Assembly (NCBI RefSeq): GCF_051175565.1
Contig: NZ_CP195105.1
Location: 1,984,001-2,048,000 of the forward strand
Direction of reading: 5' to 3'
Length of the DNA: 64,000 bases
Source: Daejeonia sp002484105
GTDB lineage: Bacteria; Bacteroidota; Bacteroidia; Flavobacteriales; Weeksellaceae
Shown here: positions 1 through 6,803 of the stretch, one piece after another
Layout: every line of letters starts with the position of its first letter
Position numbering within the stretch: the first letter of the stretch is position 1
Notes under the pieces: model-generated
The model's database searches: none
Told to the model about the DNA's origin: nothing
What the model saw: the letters and a program-made list of their open reading frames with translations, nothing else
Program-made: the position numbers and the translations under genes

Positions 1-84
1 CAGGTACCAATGCAGGCGCATCCAGGTATATCAAAGGAGGAAGCTAAAAAAATGGTAGAATATATCCTGAGCATGAAGAAATAA
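1..84 (+). CDS. C-terminal end of a probable c-type cytochrome (partial)
   Basis: Frame 1 is open from the window edge and ends with TAA at 82-84, giving 27 residues that end MVEYILSMKK. A Met in a PMxxHP context followed by SKEEAKKMVEYILS resembles the C-terminal helix of Bacteroidota class I cytochrome c domains, where the Met would be the distal haem ligand. The CxxCH motif would lie outside the window, so the assignment rests on a short tail only. A hairpin with a T-run follows at 107-133. Confidence 0.45.
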   Translation, partial: QVPMQAHPGISKEEAKKMVEYILSMKK

Positions 85-106
85 GTTTTGGAATATATTT
101 TCTTAC

Positions 107-133
107 AGACAGCTCCAGAGGCTGTCTTTTTTG
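107..133 (+). terminator. Rho-independent terminator after the cytochrome-like gene
   Basis: AGACAGC (107-113) and GCTGTCT (121-127) form a perfect 7-bp stem with a 7-nt loop, followed by a run of T. It separates the upstream gene from lysS. Confidence 0.75.
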
Positions 134-145
134 TTTGAAAATCAT

Positions 146-153
146 TATTTTTG
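146..153 (+). promoter_or_regulatory. Candidate lysS -7 promoter element
   Basis: TATTTTTG matches the Bacteroidota -7 consensus TAnnTTTG. It places transcription start near 158, upstream of the ATG at 179 and downstream of the longer TTG-initiated frame at 131, which supports the internal start. No convincing -33 element was seen. Confidence 0.45.
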
Positions 154-178
154 CAATTCAAAAAAAATCAGTTTACAC

Positions 179-1873
179 ATGTCATTATCAGAACAGGAAA
201 TTATCCGGCGCGAAAAACTGCAGAAACTCACTGCAATGGGCATCAATCCGTATCCCGCGGCAGAATATAAAGTCACCGACAATACAGCATATCTGAAGAA
301 GAATTTTGAAGATGGGAAAAAAGTGAAGGTTGCCGGCCGCCTGATGTCAAGGAGAATACAGGGGAAGGCTAGTTTTGCAGAATTGCAGGACAGTACCGGA
401 AAAATCCAGATCTACTTCAACCGTGATGAAATCTGCCCTGATGACGACAAAACACTGTATAACGAAGTCTACAAACATCTTCTGGATATCGGTGATATTA
501 TCGGTGTCGAAGGCGAAATGTTCAAAACACATGTGGGAGAAATTACGGTATTGGTGAAAAATTTTACGCTTCTGTCCAAATCTCTTCGTCCGCTACCGCA
601 GCCGCGTGTGGACGACCATGGAAATGTTTTTGATGCCTTCAACGATCCAGAACAGCGTTACAGACAGCGCTATGTCGACCTGATTGTCAATCCGCAGGTG
701 AAGGATATCTTTATCAAAAGAACAAAACTGTTCAATGCCATGCGCCAGTTTTTTAATGATTTCGGATATATGGAAGTGGAGACCCCAATCCTGCAGTCCA
801 TTCCCGGAGGTGCTGCTGCAAGACCTTTTATTACGCATCATAATGCATTAGATATTGATCTTTACCTGAGAATTGCAGACGAACTTTATCTGAAAAGACT
901 CATCGTGGGAGGATATGAAGGCGTTTATGAATTTTCTAAAAATTTCCGTAATGAAGGAATGGACAGAACCCATAATCCCGAATTTACTGCCATGGAAATT
1001 TATGTGGCCTATAAGGATTACAACTGGATGATGAACTTTACCGAAAAGCTGCTTGAGCATTGCGCTTATGCCGTAAATGGTACTACAAAGGCTGTTTTCG
1101 GAGATCAGGAAATTGACTTCAAAGCACCTTATCATCGAATATCGATGACGGATGCGATCATTCAGTATACTGGATTTGACATTACCGGAAAATCTGAAGA
1201 AGAGATTCGTGAATTTGCAAAATCGATAGGTATTGATGTGGATGATACGATGGGTAAAGGAAAACTGATTGATGAGATTTTTGGTGAAAAATGTGAAGGA
1301 AATTTTATCCAGCCTACTTTTATTACTGATTATCCGGTAGAAATGTCTCCTCTAACCAAAAAACACAGAAGCAAAGAAGGTTTAACAGAACGTTTCGAGC
1401 TGATGGTTTGTGGTAAGGAAATTGCGAATGCCTATTCTGAACTGAATGATCCTATTGACCAGAGAGAACGTTTTGAAGAACAGCTTCGGCTTTCCGAAAA
1501 AGGTGATGACGAAGCCATGTTTATCGATCAGGATTTCCTGCGTGCCTTGGAATATGGCATGCCGCCGACTTCTGGTCTTGGAATTGGGATGGATCGACTC
1601 GTAATGTTCCTTACCAACCAGTCCTCTATTCAGGAAGTGCTGTTTTTCCCACAGATGAAACCGGAGAAATCCTCTTCCAAGGTAGAGCTGAACGATGATG
1701 AAAACAAAATTCTCGAACTCCTTGCCGTTGGTGAAGCGCATTTATTGGCGGATGTTAAAGAAAAATCAGAACTTTCCGGTAAAAAATGGGACAAATCTGT
1801 CAAAACTTTAACAAAAAACAATCTGGTAAAAGTTGAAAAAGTCAACGACGAACTGAAGATCCAGAAAATTTAA
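179..1873 (+). CDS. lysS: Lysyl-tRNA synthetase, class II
   Basis: Charges tRNA-Lys with lysine in the cytoplasm (564 aa from the chosen ATG). An OB-fold anticodon-binding domain occupies about 47-135, followed by the class II catalytic core. Motif 2 is FRNEGMDRTHNPEFT at 256-270 and motif 3 is GLGIGMDRLVMFL at 466-478. Bacterial LysRS normally ends just after motif 3; this one carries about 70 extra residues after FFPQMKP (489-495), with a winged-helix-like look, as I recall for flavobacterial homologues. The frame is open further upstream from a TTG at 131, but the family N-terminus and the -7 motif at 146-153 favour 179. A terminator follows. Confidence 0.97.
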   Translation: MSLSEQEIIRREKLQKLTAMGINPYPAAEYKVTDNTAYLKKNFEDGKKVKVAGRLMSRRIQGKASFAELQDSTGKIQIYFNRDEICPDDDKTLYNEVYKHLLDIGDIIGVEGEMFKTHVGEITVLVKNFTLLSKSLRPLPQPRVDDHGNVFDAFNDPEQRYRQRYVDLIVNPQVKDIFIKRTKLFNAMRQFFNDFGYMEVETPILQSIPGGAAARPFITHHNALDIDLYLRIADELYLKRLIVGGYEGVYEFSKNFRNEGMDRTHNPEFTAMEIYVAYKDYNWMMNFTEKLLEHCAYAVNGTTKAVFGDQEIDFKAPYHRISMTDAIIQYTGFDITGKSEEEIREFAKSIGIDVDDTMGKGKLIDEIFGEKCEGNFIQPTFITDYPVEMSPLTKKHRSKEGLTERFELMVCGKEIANAYSELNDPIDQRERFEEQLRLSEKGDDEAMFIDQDFLRALEYGMPPTSGLGIGMDRLVMFLTNQSSIQEVLFFPQMKPEKSSSKVELNDDENKILELLAVGEAHLLADVKEKSELSGKKWDKSVKTLTKNNLVKVEKVNDELKIQKI

Positions 1874-1897
1874 AATGCCTTAACATAAAGATAGCAG

Positions 1898-1926
1898 AGC
1901 GGATTTTTTTAATCCGCTTTTTTTTG
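1898..1926 (+). terminator. Rho-independent terminator after lysS
   Basis: AGCGGATT (1898-1905) pairs with AATCCGCT (1911-1918), followed by an uninterrupted T-run. Confidence 0.8.
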
Positions 1927-1951
1927 TTGATTTTCATTATTCTAAGTACGG

Positions 1952-1999
1952 ATTGTTCTTGATCCATGTTTCTTGATCCCTGCTTAGTCCACAAGTATT
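1952..1999 (+). repeat. Left copy of an intergenic direct repeat flanking the nested IS elements
   Basis: Contains ATTGTTCTTGATCC (1952-1965), a second TTCTTGATCC just downstream, and TGCTTAGTCCACAAGTATT (1981-1999). The last block recurs at 4465-4483 with one mismatch, and ATTGTTCTTGATCC recurs exactly at 4481-4494. The blocks are in a different order on the two sides. Confidence 0.6.
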
Positions 2000-3074
2000 C
2001 CATATCCATTACAATGAAATACTAAATTACTTCAACAATAGAAGTACAAATGCTTCTGCCGAGAGTTTCAATGCTATTAACCACACGGTAAACTAAAGTA
2101 TTTTTTTTGTATCTTAGAGACATGGAAAAAGAAGACTTTAGGAGGATGCCTGAACCAGAGCGATTTGGGCTTCGTAAAAGAGCAATAGCACTTTTAAAAT
2201 CAGGGAAGAAGCAGTATGAAGTAGCCGCGATCATCGGGACTAAAAAGGAAACCATCTGCAAATGGCACAATTTGTACAAAACAAAAGGGTTGAAAGGTTT
2301 GCAATCCCAAAAAGTAGGAAGTAGATCGCAGGACAAGAAACTGTTAAGCGACACTCAGGAAAAATCGATTCAGAAAATGATTATTGATAAGATGCCTGAC
2401 CAACTGAAACTTGACTTTGCCCTGTGGACACGTAAAGCAGTAAAGGAACTTGTAGAGCGGGAATTTAGCATTGTATTATCCATCAACACGATGGGTGATT
2501 ACCTGCGCAAATGGGGGTTTACCCCACAAAAACCTAAGAAGATGGCCTATGAGCAATGCCCTAAAAAAGTGCAAAAGTGGTTGGACGAAGATTATCCTGT
2601 CATAAAAGAATCTGCAAAGCAAGAGAACGCAGAGATTTATTGGGGAGATGAGACGGGCGTAAAGAACCAATGCAACCACGGCAGAAGCTACGCACCCAAA
2701 GGAAAAACACCCGTAAAGAAAAGCATGTCCAAACGCTTTTCGGTCAATATGGTATCAGCCATTACCAATCAGGGGAAAGTACAGTTTATGATTTATTCCG
2801 ATACGATGAATGCTGAAAGATTCATAGAATTTATGCAGCAACTTATCAAGTCCTCATCAAAAAAGATCTATCTGATATTAGATAATCTGCGAGTGCATCA
2901 CAGCAAAATCGTAAAACAATGGGTAGAAGAACATAAAGAGAAGATCCTATTCTCCGGAACGCAATCCCGATGAATATCTGAATTGTGACCTCAAACAAGG
3001 TTTGTCGGCTAAGAAATCACCGAGAGACAAAGAAACATTACAAACAAATGTACTAAACCATATGGAAATGTTAA

Positions 3075-3083
3075 GTGAAAGCC
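3075..3083 (+). repeat. Left target-site duplication of the IS4-family element
   Basis: GTGAAAGCC, repeated exactly at 4296-4304 on the other side of the inserted element. Deleting one copy restores the IS630 reading frame through SESPNRIV. Confidence 0.9.
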
Positions 3084-4295
3084 TATAGTACATGACAAAA
3101 CATGCAAAGCGTTAAAAGTCAGTAAAATAAGTGGCTTTATATTTGGTTAAAAGGCTGAAATTCAGTATATTGAAGGATTATTAATCAAATGATGCCTTTA
3201 AAAAAGAACCCCAGCCATGTCGCCAAAGATACAGCCTTATTCCCATTATTTAAAGCCCATATGGGCAAAGATCTCCACCTGGCCAGGATCCGCCTTATCT
3301 GTCTTTTCATAACAGCGCTATGCAAAGCAAAGTCGGTCAACTTTGTCAAGGTGTCTGCGGCATTTGACACTCCAAGTCTGGCCTCGAGTTGTATGCGGCG
3401 CATACAGCGATTCATGGCAGAAGTGGAATTGCCGATGAAGCTCGTGAGTTCATTCATATTCAAATCGTTACCCATTAAAGGGAAACTCATTCTGGTGATG
3501 GACAGAACAAACTGGAAGTTTGGAGGCAGCAATATCAACATATTAATGTTGGGCGTTGCTTACAGAAATGTGGCCATTCCGCTTCTTTTCAAGATGCTCG
3601 ATAAGAGGGGCAACTCCAGCACAGAGGAACGTATTGATCTGATGCAGGATTTCATGGATTGGTTTGGCACAGAGCGTATCGACTGCCTTCTGGCCGACAG
3701 GGAATTCGTAGGTGATAAATGGTTGAAATTCCTGAACCGTAACCAGATCCGCTATCACATCCGCATCCGCAACAACTTCAAGGTTTTCCTGCCACGAAAG
3801 CAGCAGTACATCAAGGTTTCTCACCTGTTCAACGCAGTCAAAGTAAACCAATGCCAACATTACCGGCATATCGTGAGCCTAGGCGAAGAACTTTGCTATC
3901 TCTCGGCCACAAAATCTGTTGTTCAGGGAAAAGTAGAGCTGCTTGTACTGGTATCCTTCAACAAACCTGATGAAGCGTTGTCTTATTATAGAGAACGTTG
4001 GCAAATCGAAACGCTCTTCAGAGGCATGAAATCCAGCGGATTCAATATAGAAGATACCCATCTAACGGCACTAGACAGACTCGAAAAACTAATGATGCTG
4101 ACTATGATGGCCTTTATTTGGTGCTACCTGATTGGAGATTATATCGATACACAGATTAAACCCATAAAAATCAAGAAACATGGACGAAGAGCTAAATCCT
4201 GCTTTAAATACGGACTCGATTACCTCTCAGAGGTCCTGCTATCTGGATTCAATAAACTGAATTTCTGTGTTGTACAGGTTTTGTCATGTACTTAG
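3084..4295 (+). mobile_element. IS4-family insertion sequence, about 1.2 kb, apparently intact
   Basis: Bounded by the exact 9-bp duplication GTGAAAGCC. The terminal inverted repeats share the block GTACATGACAAAAC (left end 3088-3101; right end inverted at 4278-4291), with a few mismatches at the extreme tips. It carries one complete transposase gene whose TAG stop is the last three bases of the element. The clean duplication and open reading frame suggest recent insertion, by family analogy a cut-and-paste event. Confidence 0.88.
3189..4295 (+). CDS. IS4-family DDE transposase
   Basis: 368-aa DDE transposase. Candidate catalytic residues are D105 (LVMDRTNW), D170 (LLADREFV) and E274. The IS4 signature Y-x2-R-x3-E-x6-K is met exactly by Y267, R270, E274 and K281 (YRERWQIETLFRGMK). 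The start could be either of the two adjacent ATGs at 3189 or 3192. The coding region fills the element from 105 bp after its left end to the last base of its right end, so the C-terminal residues are encoded by the inverted repeat. No frameshift or truncation was seen, so activity is plausible. Confidence 0.92.
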   Translation: MMPLKKNPSHVAKDTALFPLFKAHMGKDLHLARIRLICLFITALCKAKSVNFVKVSAAFDTPSLASSCMRRIQRFMAEVELPMKLVSSFIFKSLPIKGKLILVMDRTNWKFGGSNINILMLGVAYRNVAIPLLFKMLDKRGNSSTEERIDLMQDFMDWFGTERIDCLLADREFVGDKWLKFLNRNQIRYHIRIRNNFKVFLPRKQQYIKVSHLFNAVKVNQCQHYRHIVSLGEELCYLSATKSVVQGKVELLVLVSFNKPDEALSYYRERWQIETLFRGMKSSGFNIEDTHLTALDRLEKLMMLTMMAFIWCYLIGDYIDTQIKPIKIKKHGRRAKSCFKYGLDYLSEVLLSGFNKLNFCVVQVLSCT

Positions 4296-4304
4296 GTGAA
4301 AGCC
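4296..4304 (+). repeat. Right target-site duplication of the IS4-family element
   Basis: GTGAAAGCC, identical to 3075-3083. Confidence 0.9.
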
Positions 4305-4464
4305 CTAATAGAATTGTCAAATACTTCAAACATCAATCAATTCTGTATGCCGCATAAAATGTTACCTTTGTTTTCCGTCGGGTTAATAAAATCAAAAAGT
4401 TTAGAAGTAACTTTAGAGGGGTGAGAGATAAAGCGCTTTTTCTCTTCAGATTAAGCAATATTTT

Positions 4465-4494
4465 TGCTTAGTTCACAAGTATTGTTCTTGATCC
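4465..4494 (+). repeat. Right copy of the intergenic direct repeat flanking the nested IS elements
   Basis: TGCTTAGTTCACAAGTATT (4465-4483) runs directly into ATTGTTCTTGATCC (4481-4494). Both blocks also occur at 1952-1999. This copy lies about 78 bp from the IS630 right end, the same distance as the left copy from the left end. Confidence 0.6.
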
Positions 4495-4521
4495 CAAAAT
4501 ACCGCGTTTTGGATTAGTACC

Positions 4522-4566
4522 CAAAAAAATACAAATCCCCGAAAGTTAATACTTTCAGGGATTTTT
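4522..4566 (-). terminator. Terminator of the tRNA-Ser transcript
   Basis: On the minus strand, directly after the tRNA 3' end, AATCCCTGAAAGT and ACTTTCGGGGATT form a long hairpin, followed by a T-rich tract (complement of 4522-4532). Confidence 0.75.
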
Positions 4567-4567
4567 G

Positions 4568-4652
4568 CGGAGAGAGAGGGATTCGAACCCCCGGAGGTGT
4601 GACCCTCAACGGTTTTCAAGACCGCCGCATTCGACCACTCTGCCATCTCTCC
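4568..4652 (-). tRNA. tRNA-Ser (anticodon UGA)
   Basis: The minus strand begins GGAGAGATGGCAGAGTGG and ends in the complementary acceptor strand TCTCTCC plus discriminator G. The anticodon loop CTTGAAA gives UGA (serine UCA codons). A long variable arm and the T-loop GGTTCGAATCC are present, and the length of about 85 nt fits the class II serine tRNA. The 3' CCA is not encoded. A TATATTTG promoter motif lies 34-41 bp upstream. Confidence 0.95.
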
Positions 4653-4685
4653 AAAAACCGGACATTGCCGTCGTTTTTAGTGCTG

Positions 4686-4693
4686 CAAATATA
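4686..4693 (-). promoter_or_regulatory. Candidate -7 promoter element for tRNA-Ser
   Basis: On the minus strand the sequence reads TATATTTG, a perfect TAnnTTTG. It predicts a start near 4681 and a roughly 28-nt 5' leader on the pre-tRNA. Confidence 0.6.
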
Positions 4694-4765
4694 AGATGCT
4701 TTTCTCTTACCGGCAAATATTTTTTTCAAAAAAAGTTTAACTCTTTCGTATTCAAAACAAAAAAA

Positions 4766-5131
4766 TCATTCACCCATGATTCTGAAACCTGCAAAAACCG
4801 CCAGAAGTCCCAGTACAAGGCTCAATACAGCATAGAGAAGCAGGATGGTATAGTTCCCGTTCTGATATAGAGAATAGTTTTCTGCCGAAAATGTTGAAAA
4901 AGTGGTATATCCCCCACAAAAACCTGTGATAAGAAGAAATTTCAAGTTACTGTCAATTCGCAGAAAATATGCTGATAGCAGTCCGATCATAAAGCATCCC
5001 GAAATGTTGACAACAAATGTTCCTAAAGGAAATGAATAAAAGTTCCACAGTCTTTCCGTCCAGTTGGAAAGCAGATAACGGAAAATACTACCGATACCGC
5101 CACCGACAAATATGTAAAATAAATGCTTCAT
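4766..5131 (-). CDS. crcB: Fluoride exporter CrcB/Fluc
   Basis: Small (121 aa) inner-membrane protein with four hydrophobic segments. It forms dual-topology dimers that let F- leave the cell. Family landmarks are the N-terminal GGGIGSIFRYLLS, NISGCFMIG in the second helix, and GFCGGYTTFSTFS in the third, which contains the Na+/F- site region. The candidate promoter at 5168-5175 leaves a leader of only about 30 nt, too short for a fluoride riboswitch, so expression is probably not controlled that way here. It lies between tRNA-Ser and an MFS pump gene on the same strand, with its own promoter. Confidence 0.93.
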   Translation of the reverse strand: MKHLFYIFVGGGIGSIFRYLLSNWTERLWNFYSFPLGTFVVNISGCFMIGLLSAYFLRIDSNLKFLLITGFCGGYTTFSTFSAENYSLYQNGNYTILLLYAVLSLVLGLLAVFAGFRIMGE

Positions 5132-5167
5132 CTGTATTTAATTTCAGGAATTATTGCTGTTTCGTCC

Positions 5168-5175
5168 CAAAAATA
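5168..5175 (-). promoter_or_regulatory. Candidate crcB -7 promoter element
   Basis: Reads TATTTTTG on the minus strand, a perfect TAnnTTTG, about 37 bp before the crcB ATG. Confidence 0.5.
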
Positions 5176-5224
5176 GTTTTTTTCGGTCAAAAATCTTTCA
5201 TTAACGATATTTTTTAAAGAAAGT

Positions 5225-6433
5225 TTAAGAGTCTCTGCTTTCGTCAATCATTCTGATATTCCGTTTCAAAGCTTTGAAAACAAAGAACATGCACATTACG
5301 GAACAGCAGAAAATTGCAATGGAGGTGGAGCGGGTCACATTACCCAGACCGACCAGCGGTGACACAAGACTGCCAAACAGAAACTGAGAAAAACCAATGA
5401 CGGCAGAGGCATTTCCGGCAGCTTTACGTTCCAGGTTCAGTGCAAGCGCAGTGGTAGACGGCATCACATGGCCCATGAAGACAGTCATACAAAAAAACAT
5501 ACTTTCCACAGCTATGACCGGGGCGTTAGTATTCAGTAGAACAGCCTGTACCGCTGCAGAAGCAAAAAGCCCAATGGCACCCGTCTTGGCAGCATTCTGG
5601 CTATGGCGGAATTTCCGTACCAGCTGGCTTCCCACAATAAAGCCGAAAGCATTAATGGCAAAGCAGACGGAATACATCAGCGGACTCAAATGGTAAACTT
5701 CCTGAAAGATAAACGGCGAAGCCGAAAGATAGCTGAAAAAGGTACCCATAGTAAAGCTCAGAGCCAGGGTATAAAACATGAAATCACGGTTTTGGAGTAC
5801 CGGAAGAAAGTAACTGAAAGTATGCAAAATGCTTCCCTGGAGGCGTTTTTCAGGTTTCAGGGTTTCCCGGTGAAGTAAAGCAAGTAGGAAAATACCCCCT
5901 CCCAGGAACAGCAGAACTATGAAAATCCCCTGCCAGTCGGTGAATTTAAGCAGCGCACCACCTGCCAGCGGAGCAATAATCGGTGCCATCCCCTGAACGG
6001 CAGCAAGCATGGACAAAAATTTGGTAAGGAGCTCACCTCTGTAAAGATCAACTGCAACTGATTTGGCAATTACAATTCCGCCGGCACCTGCAAAGCCTTG
6101 TACCAGACGAAAAAAATTGAACGAATGAATGTCCCAGGCATTGATACACCCAATAGAGGACAGGAGGAATAAAACAAGTGAAACCAGCAAAGGTTTCTTT
6201 CTTCCGTATTTGTCACTCACAGGTCCGAAGAGAAGCTGCCCGATGCCCAGTCCGAGAAAACTTACCGTCAGGCTCAGTTGTACCATCGAGGTACTGGTAT
6301 GGAAGGCTTTGTTCATGGAGGGCATTGCGGGAAGGTAAAGATCGGTAACGATTGGCCCGAAGGCAGAGATAACAGCAAGAAAGAATAGGATAAAAAGTTG
6401 GGATTCTGAGATTTTTTCTATTTTCCGGTTCAT
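5225..6433 (-). CDS. Bcr/CflA-family multidrug efflux MFS transporter
   Basis: 402-aa inner-membrane antiporter with about 12 hydrophobic segments. The MFS motif A between helices 2 and 3 is visible as GQLLFGPVSDKYGRKKPLL. The N-terminal segment ending in GPIVTDLYLPAMPSM is typical of the Bcr/CflA (drug:H+ antiporter 1) subfamily, whose members export bicyclomycin, chloramphenicol or similar compounds. The actual substrate cannot be read from sequence. It has its own -7 motif at 6468-6475 and is separated from crcB by about 90 bp. Confidence 0.88.
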   Translation of the reverse strand: MNRKIEKISESQLFILFFLAVISAFGPIVTDLYLPAMPSMNKAFHTSTSMVQLSLTVSFLGLGIGQLLFGPVSDKYGRKKPLLVSLVLFLLSSIGCINAWDIHSFNFFRLVQGFAGAGGIVIAKSVAVDLYRGELLTKFLSMLAAVQGMAPIIAPLAGGALLKFTDWQGIFIVLLFLGGGIFLLALLHRETLKPEKRLQGSILHTFSYFLPVLQNRDFMFYTLALSFTMGTFFSYLSASPFIFQEVYHLSPLMYSVCFAINAFGFIVGSQLVRKFRHSQNAAKTGAIGLFASAAVQAVLLNTNAPVIAVESMFFCMTVFMGHVMPSTTALALNLERKAAGNASAVIGFSQFLFGSLVSPLVGLGNVTRSTSIAIFCCSVMCMFFVFKALKRNIRMIDESRDS

Positions 6434-6467
6434 TAAGTAAACGAATCTCTTTCTAAGATTCAGGATG

Positions 6468-6475
6468 CAAAAGTA
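6468..6475 (-). promoter_or_regulatory. Candidate -7 promoter element of the MFS transporter
   Basis: Reads TACTTTTG on the minus strand, matching TAnnTTTG, with a predicted leader of about 30 nt. Confidence 0.5.
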
Positions 6476-6803
6476 ATGAAAAAACTCAAGCTGGATTTTA
6501 TTTCTGTTCAGCTGGTTTCGGATATTGGTTCTTTCTCCTTTCTTTTCTCATTCCGGTTGTTTATATGGTTGTTTACTGCCGTGCTGGCTATTATAGAGGA
6601 TTGCCAAAATATTAAAGGAATACATTTCATCAGATACACAGACTTATTTCTGTTAATAATCAAATTAAAATTCAGAATTTCGGATACTTTTTTAAAAAAT
6701 TTAAAATAATTGTAAATCTGATGGATCAATGATTTTTTGAAAGCAGGAAGGATTTTTCATAAAAAATGCAGAAATTTGCAGCCCTTACTTTCAGATATTT
6801 TCC
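6476..6803. other. AT-rich intergenic stretch between the MFS gene and topB
   Basis: No convincing gene. Two short overlapping open frames on opposite strands (about 6476-6709 and 6508-6729) show low-complexity hydrophobic translations without family features. The region must hold the topB promoter, but no clean TAnnTTTG was seen; TACTTTCA near 6788 is the nearest partial match. Confidence 0.4.

Larger units (their letters stand above)
2122..4357 (+). pseudogene. IS630-family transposase, frameshifted and split by IS4 insertion
   Basis: The N-terminal part (2122-2973) has a helix-turn-helix region (about residues 20-60 from this ATG) and the first DDE aspartates in YWGDETGVKNQ and YLILDNLRVHH. 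After HKEKI the frame breaks: the expected continuation YSPERNPDEYLNCDLK, which carries the catalytic Glu, is found one frame over from about 2948. About 20 bp seem to have been lost. That frame runs to 3083, is interrupted by the IS4 copy, and resumes at 4305 as NRIVKYFKHQSILYAA before TAA (4355-4357). An upstream TTG at 2107 is in frame, but ATG 2122 is the likelier start. Not functional as written. Confidence 0.85.
2077..4386 (+). mobile_element. IS630-family insertion sequence, interrupted by an IS4-family element
   Basis: The left end TTAACCACACGG (from 2077) and the inverted right end TTAACCCGACGG (reverse complement ending at 4386) form imperfect terminal inverted repeats. Both ends are bordered by TA (2075-2076 and 4387-4388), the target duplication typical of IS630/Tc1-like elements. 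Removing the inner IS4 element and its 9-bp duplication leaves about 1.09 kb, the usual IS630 size. The single transposase gene is broken, so the element cannot move by itself. Confidence 0.8.

Noticed and set aside
4565..4870. 101-codon plus-strand frame starting MRRERDSNPRRCDPQ
   Set aside because: A well-known artefact: it is the complement of tRNA-Ser read as protein.
5132..5167. Fluoride riboswitch upstream of crcB
   Set aside because: The predicted leader is about 30 nt and has no pseudoknot-like pairing.
6476..6729. Two overlapping small frames on opposite strands
   Set aside because: No recognisable start context, low-complexity translation and no family resemblance.
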